DNA of 64,000 nucleotides from Alisma plantago-aquatica. Its lineage: Eukaryota; Streptophyta; Magnoliopsida; Alismatales; Alismataceae. Below are positions 1 through 11,500 of the stretch, one piece after another (position 1 is the stretch's first letter; each line of letters opens with the position of its first letter). The stretch covers positions 1,338,730,915 to 1,338,794,914 of the forward strand of contig OY856409.1 in the NCBI GenBank assembly GCA_963693085.1. The letters are read 5' to 3'. The notes under the pieces were generated by a model. That model made no database searches, was not told the DNA's origin, and was given only the letters and a program-made list of their open reading frames with translations. The translations under genes and the position numbers were made by a program.

Positions 1-957
1 ACCAACATACCTCTACGTGGGTGAAGCTTATAACGTTTGCTCAAGGTCATCCATAGCTCTCATAAGCTATCCATCATGCATACTGGCCAGATTTTCAACC
101 TACTGCTCACACATTCTGGGTGCATATCATGCCATACTCATATAAGCTTGTAGGGTTTCCAAAGGTTCTTCTCTAACCTCATCAATGAAGGAGATATCCT
201 TCACTCTAACATGCACGACCCTCCCCAGGGTTGGGTCGCCAGAGGTACTAGATCATCCAACCTCTCATGGCTCATACGCCATCTAAGGCATGTCCATCCA
301 AACACCCGGTAAACCATAACATCTAACTCATCATGTCATCTCTCTCTATAACCTTCACTTAGGGTTAGGGTTAACCTCATCCTCAAAGGATGTGCTAGGT
401 CTCTACTTTTAATGGAGATCTTTACCTCCAAGACTAACTCTCTTTCCTTATCCTCATGATAAGAAGGTCTAGCCTCATGTCTCTCCTGAGGGCATGACAA
501 CTTATGTCATACGACCTAAGCATGTAACTATCCTTTAGTTTACACTTAATCTATTAAGCTTATGTCCCTGATATCTTATTTACAAGCTTTTCATTAATTT
601 GATGGAGGATTCCTTAAACCTTATTAACCTTACCCATACCTCAAAAGGGTGAGGAGAAGAGAGAGAACCCTAATCCTTAAGGTCCCTAATAGAATTTTTG
701 ATGAGAAGGGATGAATAAGATGAGAAAGTCCTAAAGGTATCTTATTTTGATTCATACCCTAAGACTTTGGCCAGGAAATCACACGGATCTGGGAGTCCTC
801 GTATTCCGACTAGCGGTGTGGAGGAAAATATTGCCAGCCCCCGGTCGTGATCCTTTTCTAGACACCTCTGTCTTTTGGATAATCCTCTAATAACTCCCTT
901 GGGTTCTATGGAGTTTGTAAAATTTAATAATTATTAATGGTTAACTGAGGAACCTAT
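1..957 (-). mobile_element. Probable 5' internal region (leader and gag start) of a minus-strand gypsy element, decayed
   Basis: This stretch lies directly downstream, in minus-strand sense, of the primer-binding site at 958-969, so by position it should be the leader and gag region of an LTR retrotransposon. Minus-strand translation of about 150-220 gives a short readable stretch, but stops appear in every frame and no zinc knuckle or protease motif is visible. I see no host gene here. The assignment rests on position next to the PBS rather than on recognised protein domains, so it is inference. Confidence 0.4.
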
Positions 958-969
958 GCTCTGATACCA
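958..969 (-). promoter_or_regulatory. Retrotransposon primer-binding site (initiator Met tRNA type)
   Basis: The minus strand reads TGGTATCAGAGC, the standard plant LTR-retrotransposon primer-binding site complementary to the 3' end of initiator methionine tRNA. It lies 2 bases from the end of the LTR at 972-4013, the expected geometry for a 5' LTR. Confidence 0.85.
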
Positions 970-971
970 AA

Positions 972-3900
972 TGTTATGACCCCACCTCCCGATAACCCCC
1001 AATTAAGGGAGACCGAGAGGTCGAAGCCGCACCCATAACTTTCAAATCAAAGGTTCGATAATTAACCAAGATTAATTATCAAATTTTAACAGACTAAACG
1101 GGAAAACTGTAAGAAAATAAACTTTTGCATACCTTTTTAAAAACTTAGATCTCTAAACTTATATCCACTTATAGATTCTATTCTAACTAATCCTCCTTGT
1201 ATTTTACTTCATGTATTTCACAATATGACAATTTACTGTTTGTCCTTTTGGCTTGTACCTAAAACACCGGCAAACAAAATGTCGGTCAGCCGAAGCTGGT
1301 ATGTGGGGGAAACAATAATCATGTAAATATGTTAACAATGTAATCATGCAGTTAATCATTTAGAAATCAAGATTAAGTTTTAAGCCATACTACTCAATCC
1401 TTACCTATCCCCTAACTCAGTGCTTTCCCTGCAGTGGACTTGCATACTACCTCTCTTTAGGTAGATTCTTACCGCCATGGTCCTACCTTACAAGTAGCCA
1501 ATACATAGGGTAATAGAGTCACATGGAACTACCCAAAGGTAGCCCAATATCTAACTCAATGTGACTTGATGGACCTACCCCATTGGTAGCCATGTACTAA
1601 GTCATCCAATGACCTGATGGACCTACCCCATATGTAGCCATGTACTAGGTCAACTATTAAGCCACAGAGGGGACCAAGATCTGAGCTAGTAGGCACATAT
1701 CTAATGTGATAGTCATATCAACATTATAGTTTGCATGAATTAAAATCATCCAACAATTAATTCATGACATCGATGAAAACTTCGGTAAACCTTGAAAAAC
1801 TAATTCGAGATATTCATAAGCATAACCGCATACCTGATTTGATGATTTCACAAGCAGTAAGCAAATCCAACCAAGAACACAATCCAAGCAAGCAATTCAA
1901 TAATCACATTATTCCCGAAAAGAATATGTACTCTATTTATTACACACTTTATCAAGAATCTAATTTATTGACTTAAATTCACTTTCTAGGGTTTCTGTAT
2001 CCGTTTTAGGGTTTCATTTTGCATTTAGGGTTTCCCTTCATCTTTTACCATATTAAACCCTAATTTTATGCCATTACTCATAAACCCTAATTATCTCATC
2101 TATTATTCAATATTAAGGTTATCTTAACAACATATAACCCTATTTTCATATTACAAGCACATTAATCATCAACTAATTTCATTAAGCTTCTTTTTCATTA
2201 AAGCTACTATTTTATCCTTTTAATCCATAACAAGATCATTATACACATTTATCATCAATTCAAAGTTCATTAGGGTCTAATTAACATATGTACTCGATTT
2301 ACCATCATTTCCACCTTTTGTTCATGAGAAAACCCCAATTACTACATATAGGGTATTTATCGAGAATTAAGGACTTTTGTACTCAAAATAATTTAGAACC
2401 ATCATTTAACAATGTATTTTCACCTTTTTCAAATCATATATGATCTTATCCTCTTTTACCCTAAATTAGGGTTTCTAACTACTTAATCATTCTCATATGA
2501 GGTAAAACCCCTAAATCATGCTATTTTACATCTAAATTAGGTTCGAATCTAACATTATCATTCAACATGTTATTAATACTTCAATTAACCCATTAAGCAT
2601 TCTAGATTCAACCTTTAATCACAAAAAGGGTTTTTAACTTGATTTTAATGCACTTTTCATCAACTTATTGTACTTTTGCAATTAGGAACGGAATCAATCT
2701 TTAATATTATTTTTAATAGATTCCTCTCGTTCTCCCTACCAAAATTCGTATATTACTTGTCCTAATCGGAGTTACCAATATTTAATTACGAATTTAGCAA
2801 GATTTCACTTACTTGGGCCAATCGGATTGCGCCACGTCGTCAAGCTCATGCAACATTGCTTGGCTTTTGGAAATATAACCAAATGACGACTCTTCCCCCG
2901 CTTAAGTTGTCGATGCTTCATACCCCATAGGGGTAGAACCGTCCAATGTCCTCTAGGTTGTCTTCAACCTCGGGCAGCCCTACCTAGCCACCGTTGCAGC
3001 CTGGTGCGGCCTCCATCTCTCACTCTCAGGGCAGCGATTCTTGCCGGAAGTCACTCCACCTCCGCCACTCCATGGTGCACATGTGGCACCCTCAAACCTT
3101 GGCCATGGTGGCCTTCTTCCTGCTCTCCAAGCCATGCACATCGGCCGTCACTGCAGCCTAGGTGCCGCTGCTGCGCGCGCTCTAGGGCATGTATTCGATG
3201 GAGAAACAGCTCCTTGACATCGTGATACACCAGGGCTTCATCGCACCCCTCTGGTTTCCCTTCTTTGCATCATGCTCATGGTGAACTTGGGGTTAGGGTT
3301 TGAAGACGAAAGCAAGGAAGAAGAGCGACGTGTGGGATCCTCTAGACTTGGCACAGGGTCATACCCCTTATATAGGGGAGGGTAGATAGGCCCTAGGTTG
3401 TTTATCCACGAGATCCAAGAGGAAAAACAAGCTCCACACTTAAAGGAAACTGTTTCCTTCCTTGAGAAGAAATCTTATCTCTCCTAACTTATTCCTTTGA
3501 TATTCTTTATCCTTGATATATTAGAATTTCGAAAATCTCTTCTTTTATCTTCTTAGTACTTGCCCTTTATTCTAGTGGCACGAAATTCTGTTTTCATTTA
3601 ATAGAAAATACTTCCTTTTTTGCAACACCACATAATCATTAATTAAGAATCATATTATCTTCTTATTTGACTTTATTGATATTTTCTCTTTCCTCTTCCT
3701 TCATTGGGGCTCCTTGTACCCCAAGAAACTCTATTAGGCACGAAATCCTCTTTGGATTTGCCTTCTAGAGGTTTCCATATCATTCTTTTCTCAAAAACTC
3801 AATTATTCATTTACTAATTTAATAATTGAATTTCCTTTCTTTATTTCCTTGTTATTGGGCCCAATAGCCAATAAAGCCCACAAGACAATAATCAAGGCTA

Positions 3901-4013
3901 TTGTAAAAGAAATCCATTTATTCAAAACAAATTATATCATTATTTGTTCAATTATCTTTCATATGAGAAATTACATTTCTCACCAATTGAACCCACAAAT
4001 TGGGGTTGTAACA
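972..4013 (-). mobile_element. Gypsy-type LTR, about 3.04 kb, minus orientation
   Basis: The segment begins TGTTATGACCCC and ends GGGGTTGTAACA, so it has the TG...CA ends and short inverted termini (TGTTA/TAACA) of an LTR. A primer-binding site abuts its left end. A polypurine-like tract abuts its right end: minus strand, a G-rich AAGAGGGGAAGGA-like run at 4014-4030, preceded by the GAGGGCAAAATTCC motif typical of the end of gypsy pol. No gene is visible inside. The interior is AT-rich with repeated AACCCTAA-like words, except for a GC-rich patch at about 2820-3250. A solo LTR would have host flanks and a complete element would have one internal side per LTR, so this looks like the middle LTR of a tandem element. 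Confidence 0.7.
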
Positions 4014-4063
4014 TCCTTCCCCTCTTATAGGAATTTTGCCCTCAAAATTCTATCTTTAATGTG
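4014..4063 (-). mobile_element. Polypurine tract and 3' internal stub of a gypsy element
   Basis: On the minus strand this reads as an A/G-rich tract ending just before the LTR that starts at 4013. It is preceded by a GAGGGCAAAATTCC-like motif that resembles the 3' end of plant gypsy internal regions, and the same kind of motif adjoins pol in element 1 at about 12800-12830. Only about 50 bases remain before the sequence becomes a Cassandra LTR, so the rest of this internal region is deleted or lies elsewhere. Confidence 0.55.
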
Positions 4064-4690
4064 AGGAGGTGCACCTTGGTGATATGGGTAGTCCAGTCAT
4101 TCCTTTTAAGAGTGTTTTATCCGAGGCCTCAAATCCTGGGATGTTACAATCTCCCTCACTTAGACTCTTGACGTCCTCGTCAAGGCTCAACTATAAGGCC
4201 TCATAATTTCTTCCCCATTTCAGTGCAAACCCACAATGGCCCATGGATACCCAGCTCCCAATCACAGAATACCAGCACAAGGGTGGCTACGTCAACCATG
4301 GACAACCCTTTCCTACATGCCTGGACCGCACGACTCAAGACTGGCATGCCATGTCCATGTGGGCCCCACCTACTAGAGGGGAATTAGCTCTGATACCATT
4401 TGTAACGCCCATGACTACTGCCCAAGGCTCTAGTAGAGTTTCAGGAATGACTTCTATCCCCACAGACCACCACTAGCCTTAATTGTGTGCTTTGTCCTCA
4501 CTCACGCGCATGCCAGGATCAACTTCCTGACAGGTCACCCATCCCAGTACTACTCCAAGCTGAGCACGCTTAACTATGGAGTTCTTAGTGATGGGCTCCC
4601 GGAAAAGGAGGTGCACCTTGGTGATATGGGTAGTCCAGTCATTCCTTTTAAGAGTGTTTTATCCAAGGCCTCAAATCCTGGGATGTTACA
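4064..4690 (-). mobile_element. Cassandra-like TRIM retrotransposon with one truncated LTR
   Basis: This is a miniature non-coding LTR element on the minus strand. The right (5') LTR is 290 bp (4401-4690), starts TGTAACGCCC and ends GATGTTACA. A primer-binding site (minus strand TGGTATCAGAGC) lies at about 4387-4398. The internal region is only about 250 bp, and a purine-rich tract (minus strand AAGTGAGGGAGAT) abuts the left LTR at 4148. The left LTR is only 85 bp (4064-4148), matching 4606-4690 with about one mismatch, so most of it is missing. The right LTR contains a 5S rRNA-like block. A small size, no coding capacity and a 5S-derived LTR are the known hallmarks of Cassandra TRIMs. Confidence 0.85.
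4533..4603 (-). other. 5S rRNA-like segment inside the Cassandra LTR
   Basis: Read on the minus strand, this block resembles the 3' half of plant 5S rRNA. It contains GAACTCCATAGTTAAGCGTG, the region of the RNA polymerase III A box, followed by a C-box-like GTAGTACTGGGATGGGTGACC. The 5' third of the 5S gene is not preserved upstream, and the sequence continues into LTR sequence, so this is not a functional rRNA gene. In Cassandra elements these pol III promoter boxes are conserved and are thought to drive transcription. Confidence 0.8.
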
Positions 4691-7215
4691 CTAATTTAGG
4701 GCAAAGCTAGGTGAAACCCTAATTGAGGGAGATGTTAAATGAAATCCTAACTTCAGGTAATACTAAGTGAAACCCTGATATAGAAGGATGTTATGTGAAA
4801 CTCTAATGAAGAGTGATATTAGGTGAAATCCATAATTATGGGAGATGCTATGTGAACCTCAATTTATAAATATGGAAAATCCTATTCCTAATAATGGAAT
4901 AGTGATTAATGTATTGACAAATGTAACACCTAGAGAGGTTGATAATGGATACCCTTATATGAATAGTTCCTAACTCAAGGATGATTCCATATCATTGGAA
5001 ATGGTTGTATATTCTAAATAAGTGACTTATGACCAATACATTACATGATAAATGTGATGAACTGGTGCATAAAGTATTAGGATGAGGAATACCCTAATAC
5101 AAGCTAAGTGGATGAACTCAAGTATGATAAAGGTGATGAGGGAAGTGATACATCAAGATAAGATAGATATCACATTCAACACCTCAAAACTGATATACCT
5201 TGATGTGTTTTAAATCCAATATATTTGGATGAGTGACACATGAAGTGTGTCATGTCAATTTTTACTTCAAGAAGTAATGCACTTTGATGAGTGTAGGCTA
5301 ACATGACTTATGAAAAGGTTAATCCAAACCAATAAACTATGATGCAATTATATTCTGGTAAAGATGAGAGAGAAACCCATACTTTGTGTTGATAATTCAT
5401 TTGACGATGAATGATGAGAATACATAAGTATGATTGAATACTTATGTTATCCATATTGATTCCTAGCTGTGTGAAGCAATGAAATAGGACTTGACCATTA
5501 ATAACATGATCTTGAGAACCTATATGGTTATTTATGAAAAACCCTGATCCAGGGTGATGTTATGTAATGTTATAGTAAACCCTAAATTGGGTAAAAGGAC
5601 ATGATGAACCCTAATCTGATGTGAATAGTGCATCCTAACCCTAAATTCGATAATGAGATATGATAAACCCTAATACAGGGTAATGCTATGTGAAACCCTA
5701 ATACAGGGTAATGCCATGTGAAACCCTAATACATGGTAATGCCATGTGAAACCCTAATACATGGTAATGCCATGTGAAACCCTACTACAAGGTAATGCCA
5801 TGTGAAACCCTAATACAGGGTAATGCCATGTGAAACCCTAATACAGGGTAATGCCATGTGAAACCCTAATACAAGGTGATGCTATGTGAAGTCCTAACAC
5901 AGAGTAATCCTATGTGAAGCTCAAATACAGATTGATGAGTTATGAATGTAATAAGAAAACCCTTGTATTGCATGGTACTGATATATAATTTTTATCATGA
6001 GTACTAATCATGCAGGTATGTTGAGATGATGAGCATAGCCAGGTATGGGCTATGATGCTCTATATATTGAAAATGTTTTATGGGCCTTATAAGCCTTCAT
6101 ATGCTTTGTTTCTTAGTGAGAGGTAACCTGAAATTAGTGAGCCCTGTGTGCCATATAATGTTTTAATTATTGAAATTGGTTATGGGTTTCATAAGCCATA
6201 ATATGCCTTGTTGCCTATTAAGGGGTAATAAGAGGTGATATGAGCTTTGTGAACTATGTGGAATACTTTGTGAAACAAGAATCATAATGTCCTTGGTCAA
6301 ATGACCTGAAGTTATTAAGTTACCTAATACGTGGTAACAAGTATTCTATGATGAGTTAAGGGTTCGAATACCCATATTCTATAATCATGACGATGAACTT
6401 GTTAAGAAATGGAAATGTACTTGATGAGATGAGGGATTAGGATCCCAATACTTTGTTAAAAGAATATGGCTACATGCCATGACTCCACAAAGACAATGCC
6501 AGACATTAGCTATGTGATCTAAGCCTGAAGAGAATATATGCTATGGTTATAACTCTATAGTGAATAAATGTTGAACATGTTCTTCACATTCCTTATTGGA
6601 TAAGTGACATGATTCTCCATCAGGTTACAACTGCAATGCTTCAAATAAGAATAATGTTCTAATATGTTAAACAATGAATTAACAGGTGTTAAGCAATTAT
6701 GATTCCTCTGTTCAGTTTTATCTCAATAAACTACAATAACAATGTTTCTGGTGGAGAGTTATATCTCTCGCTGGGGCAATTTTACAATTGTCTCACCCCC
6801 ATGGGTACCACATTTTTAGGTGGACGCAGACGAGGAGGCAGGAATCCTTCAATAGGTGGAGAACAACAACAGCAGCAACAGGAACAACAGTGAATTCTCA
6901 GGTGGAGACACTGGCTGATATGTCTTGTATGAATGTACATAGAGTCCTATGTGTCGTCTCTATACTCTCAGGTCCTCAGAGTAGTAGTTAGTACTTTCGA
7001 GATTTTGGCTCAGTGCCTCGAGATTTCATACTGCCTGTGTTTAGTTTAACAGAGCAATTGATGTATGTAATCCTCAGAAAAAGATGATACAAGACATGTA
7101 CTTGTGAACCGGTATGTAATTAAGTTACTTCAGTTCTTTATGAAAGAGTTTTCCTATGTGTGGACCTCTTTGTAAAATGGTTTTAATTTTTAGTAATTTT
7201 TGGTAATCTGCTGCT
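4691..7215 (+). mobile_element. Truncated long gypsy LTR, plus orientation
   Basis: This region matches the reverse complement of parts of the 4.3-kb LTR of element 1. Shared landmarks are the AAACCCTAAT blocks, the segment near 6760-6840 with a conserved ATTTTTAGGTGGA motif, the TCTCAGGTCCT block near 6967, and the TGGTTTTAATTTTTAGT block near 7181. Only the middle and downstream portions of the LTR are present; the 5' end is lost at the Cassandra junction. Short open frames in here are not supported as genes because they fall inside LTR-homologous sequence. The right limit is approximate because homology fades near 7215. Confidence 0.65.
5665..5916 (+). repeat. 28-bp tandem repeat, about 8-9 copies
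   Basis: A 28-base unit beginning AAACCCTAATACAGGGTAAT and ending GCCATGTG repeats with exact 28-base spacing (starts at 5665, 5693, 5721, 5749, 5777, 5805, 5833, 5861, then degenerate). It lies inside the plus-oriented LTR fragment. Each unit contains a CCCTAA word, but this is not a telomere array. Each unit also pairs CCCT with AGGG, so it can fold locally. Confidence 0.9.
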
Positions 7216-8524
7216 TAGTGATCTCTTCCGCTTAGTTAATAATGTTTTATTCGAATGATGCGTCACAATACATATTAGGTAGATTAAGCAACTACAACTG
7301 ATCAGTAGAGCATCATATATTTTTAGAAGTAATATGAAGAACATGTATAAACAATACCAACTAAATAGTATAAGAAAAAAGGCAAGGGTAAAAATCAATG
7401 TTATTCATATTTAGCCCTAAGCAGATATACTAAGCAGTTGTTTTATGTCTTTTATTATGCCCTGAGGATTGGAATCATACCACTGCTAAGTCAAAATCAA
7501 TTCCATACAAGATCTATGGAATAGTCAGAATCCATGATGTCACCACCACTTCCTGGTCAGTATGAGAGACACCGCAGAGACATAACAGTCAACTGCCACT
7601 AGCGACATATCGTCAAGCTGAAAACACCTAACCCACCTTGGTATAGGTCACGACACTAGACACTAGGGTATGCAACCCTGCCATTGGGGTACAATTGCAA
7701 TTGTCCTCTGAAATCACATCATATAATATAATCAGTGAGAGATGACTACAATCGTTCTCAAAACACTTAGGATCTGGATGACAAGGATATTCTCCAAGCA
7801 TCCCACATACTCAATAGTATGCACTTTGAGTTTTCTGAAGAAAGACTTGTTTCACCATCCAACAGATTCTGACACTGGAATGGATCTATGGCACATGGAA
7901 ACTACATGATTAGGGTTTCACCTAATTAGTTATTGCCAATTGGGTATCTCGTATAGCATCAATAAAGTTACAACATACAAACCCTAAACAAATTGTACAA
8001 AGATAAGGGTAAATTACAACTCTAGAAGATATAAAATGTATTATGCACAAAGCTGATCACACCTCCACATAGTACTCTCTCATTGCCATACACAAGAATA
8101 TCACCATCATCACACACCATGTGATAATAATCCTTGAACACATGATCAGAGAATATCACCTCCAGTTAGGCATTAAGCCATCACTAAGGTCAACATACCA
8201 TTCTCATAGTTCCTATAAGAGAGCATTATCATTATATCACCATGCCTCATCAAGGCTCGTAATCACCATACAATTGTCACACAAGTGAAATTAACACATT
8301 CATGAGCTATGATGCTCAATCAACTTGCAAGTTAGGTTATAACAAATAGGAGAGATAGAAAATACTTCAATACATGCTAATCACTCAAGCAAGTAAACAT
8401 TAAGCACCATGTATTCATAATTAGGGTTAGGGTTTCTCATAGATAGCCGATTAGGGTTTTCATAACAACATTTATCATTATACCCTAAAGATCATCACTT
8501 CCCACATTATTGTAACTCATCAGG
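7215..8524 (-). mobile_element. Host LTR, piece 1 (long gypsy LTR, minus orientation)
   Basis: This segment shares ordered landmarks with the LTRs of elements 1 and 2: AATATGAAGAACATGTAT near 7331, TTATGCCCTGAGGA near 7454, CCCACATACTCAATA near 7804 and GGGTTAGGGTTTC near 8424. It is the oldest layer of the nest. Its continuation is cut at 8529 by gypsy element 1 and resumes at 31274. No gene is present. The left boundary is uncertain; a plus-oriented relative ends at about the same place. Confidence 0.65.
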
Positions 8525-8529
8525 TTAAG
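8525..8529. repeat. Target-site duplication TTAAG, left, of gypsy element 1
   Basis: The 5 bases TTAAG immediately precede the TGTGATGATC end of the element 1 left LTR. They are repeated exactly at 31274-31278, after the TGTTACA end of the right LTR. Confidence 0.9.
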
Positions 8530-11500
8530 TGTGATGATCCGACAACAAATCAAACCGTCACCAATAAATAATTGGGGAATAACCATAAGTAGCAGATTAA
8601 CAAAAATCACTAAAAATTAAAACCATTTGCAAAGAGATCCATTTCCAGGAAACTCTTAAGAAGAGAACCAAAGTATTACATACATCATGGTTCACATTGT
8701 ACATACCATGTACCATCTCATCTCAAGGACTACATATAACAGTTGCTTTGCCAAACTATACATAAGCAACATAAAACCTCAAGGCATACAAGCCAAAATC
8801 TCAGATTGACCATAAAACCACTAAGTACTGACTCCAAGGACCTGAGAGTACAAAGACGACACATAGGACTCATATCTATAAGACATGACAGATAGTAACT
8901 CAACCTGAGATGTTACTGTTGCCCCTGATGCTGTTGTCCTTCCTCTGTTGTATGGTCCCTACCTCCTTGTCCGCATCTACCTAAAAATGTTGGTGACTAA
9001 CGAGGTGAGACCCATGTCCCAGTAAGAGATATAACTCTCTGCCAACAATATTATTATTGCAGATAAATAGTAATAAAATTGAGCAGAGGATTCTTTGATA
9101 TTAATAAGTAGGATTTAATCACTATTTAAGCAGATAGAGTAATATCATCTTCTGAAACATTACAACTATATTTGATAAAGCAGTAATTTCATGTATTCAT
9201 TTTATAAGGAATATGAAGAACATGTATTACATCTATCCATTTAAGATGCAATAAGAAATGTAACATCAACCAATGATTTCCAAATTCTATCCTTAACCAA
9301 ATACGCTACATGGCTGATTACATTTTACAATCACACTTATGCCCTGAGGAGATGAGGTATACCACTCATACTCCAACCAACCACTATGAAGTCAAAATAG
9401 GTACCATATAAGGTCAATGGAAGAGTCGACTTCCAAGACCCCTGCCGTCTCGGTCAGTGCGAGACGACAAGTAGGACTACATCAACTATTTACATAGAAT
9501 TTCAGGGTATACTGGCAACTTTGCTATTGAGCTACAGCGGCGGCTGCACTCCATTGACATCGAGAGATTTAATGTTTATCTCACATCGATATGACATTCA
9601 TCATCATCGGGAGATTCATGATACATCCATCCTGGCATTTATAATTAAGGATTGAGAGATTTAATGTTTATCTCACATCAATTCCTCCATTAGGGCTTAA
9701 GGATATTCGCATCCATCACCCCCACATATTAAAAAATATGCGTTCTCCAAGAGATCCCAAGGGAAAACCTATTTCACCATCACTAGCTACTGACGATGAT
9801 GGATCTATGGTCAGGGCACTACATGATAAGATTCCACTTGATTAATTAAGTACATTACCATATTCTTTTAGCATCAGTCAGATTTTCAAACATGAATTAT
9901 TATGACAAATGCTACAAAGAAAGGTGTAATACATGGATTAAGTACTTTTCATATCTTTAAAACACATATAACATTTAGGATCTCAATCCCTTATCTCATT
10001 ACTAGGAATTCTCATCCCTCAACATTATCATCGTCATGATTACTAGTTCTGGGTATTCAACCCTTAGTTCATCACTGAACACTGTTACCACTTTTTAGGT
10101 AACTATTACCTCTAGGTATGAGGACCAAGGTATACATGATACTTTTTATACAAGCATCTCACATGGCTCACAAGGCCTATTAAACATATTGTTACCTCTC
10201 ACTAGGCAACAAATAATTCACATGGCTCACAAGGCCCATTAAGCATCTTTATCATATAAAACATCATAGCTCATACATGGCTATGCTCATCATCTCATAA
10301 TACCTGCATGGTTAGTATACATGATAACAGTCATATCAAATACATATCAATACCACGCAATACAAGGGTAATACCACTATTCCCTCATTAGGGTTAGGGT
10401 TTCCCTTTCTTATCAATTAGGGTTTCACATACCATTACCCTATATTAGGGCTAGGGTTTCCCTTTCTTATCAATTAGGGTTTCAAGATCACATTATCAAG
10501 GATCAAACTCTAATTCATACCCTACACATATTAGAAGCATTAATGTATGCACATTACATGTTTATTACACAAGTATGAGTTTCTCTCTCATCCTCCCTAG
10601 GATGTTGATTACTCCATACTTTATTAAGTTGGCTCAACCTTTCCTTCAAGGTAAATTAGCCTACTTAATCATTATTCATTAAAATCCATGCCTCTTAATG
10701 TATGACTTGATATAAAACACTCCATGAGTTACTCCATCAAGTACATTGCATTTAAAGTGCTTCCACACCATGTCGATTTTGAGGTGTATGTATGCTTGCT
10801 CCCACCATATCAGTTTGGAGGTGTGTGTGTGCTTGTTCACACCATATCAATTTGGAGGTGTATGTATGCTTGCTTCCACCATATCGGTTTGGAGGTGTAT
10901 GCATGCTTTCTTCCACCTTATCGGTTTGGAGGTGTGTTTGTGCTTCACTCTATATCAGGTTAGCCCCTTATGCTCAAACATCTTCAAACCTTCATGGCTT
11001 CGACCTGCCCTTTACCATGGGTTAAGTGATAGGCTAGACAACTGGTTGAACCTTTGTCAACCCATTGTACAAACCAATGCACACCCCTATCAGTTTCCAA
11101 GTCATCTAGGGTTACTTTACCATATCGGGTTGGAGGTGCTTGTTTGTGTGCTTCCACCCGATATTGATGATGTCATCATCATCAACCTCTAGAACCTTGT
11201 TCTTACTGTTCTAAGTCATAGAAAATAGTCCCATGAATCTTTTAGAACTCAAAGGATCAGCAATTATACAAGAGAAATCGAAATTGCAAGTAGATCAACA
11301 AGTATGACAAAATTGAAGGTGCATAATAATATAATTGGGTTTAAGTTATATAACCCGCCTCAACAACAACTTCAAAGCTCCAAGATCCAAAGCTTCACAT
11401 TACCAAGTTTGAAGATGGACTTCAAAACTCCTCTATATGCAAAGAATCACCATGTATAAGCAATTGGTGAAGAAGAAAAGAAAAGAAGATCAAAACCCTA

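Noticed and set aside
4533..4603. A 5S rRNA gene
   Set aside because: Only part of the 5S sequence is present, with substitutions, and it sits inside a TRIM LTR with a primer-binding site next to it. It is 5S-derived LTR sequence, not an rRNA gene.
5640..5916. Interstitial telomere array
   Set aside because: CCCTAA occurs once per 28-bp unit with unrelated bases between, so it is an LTR minisatellite, not telomeric CCCTAAA repeats.
6699..6991. Small plus-strand frames, one ending in a poly-Gln run
   Set aside because: The sequence aligns to LTR sequence of element 1 (ATTTTTAGGTGGACGC region), where the frames are not conserved. CAA/CAG repetition explains the Gln run.
10724..11192. Plus-strand open frames of 77-148 codons with repeated 'FGGVC/LEVY' words
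   Set aside because: They arise from a 37-bp minisatellite that is open in all three frames and is present in both LTRs of a retrotransposon. No protein family matches.
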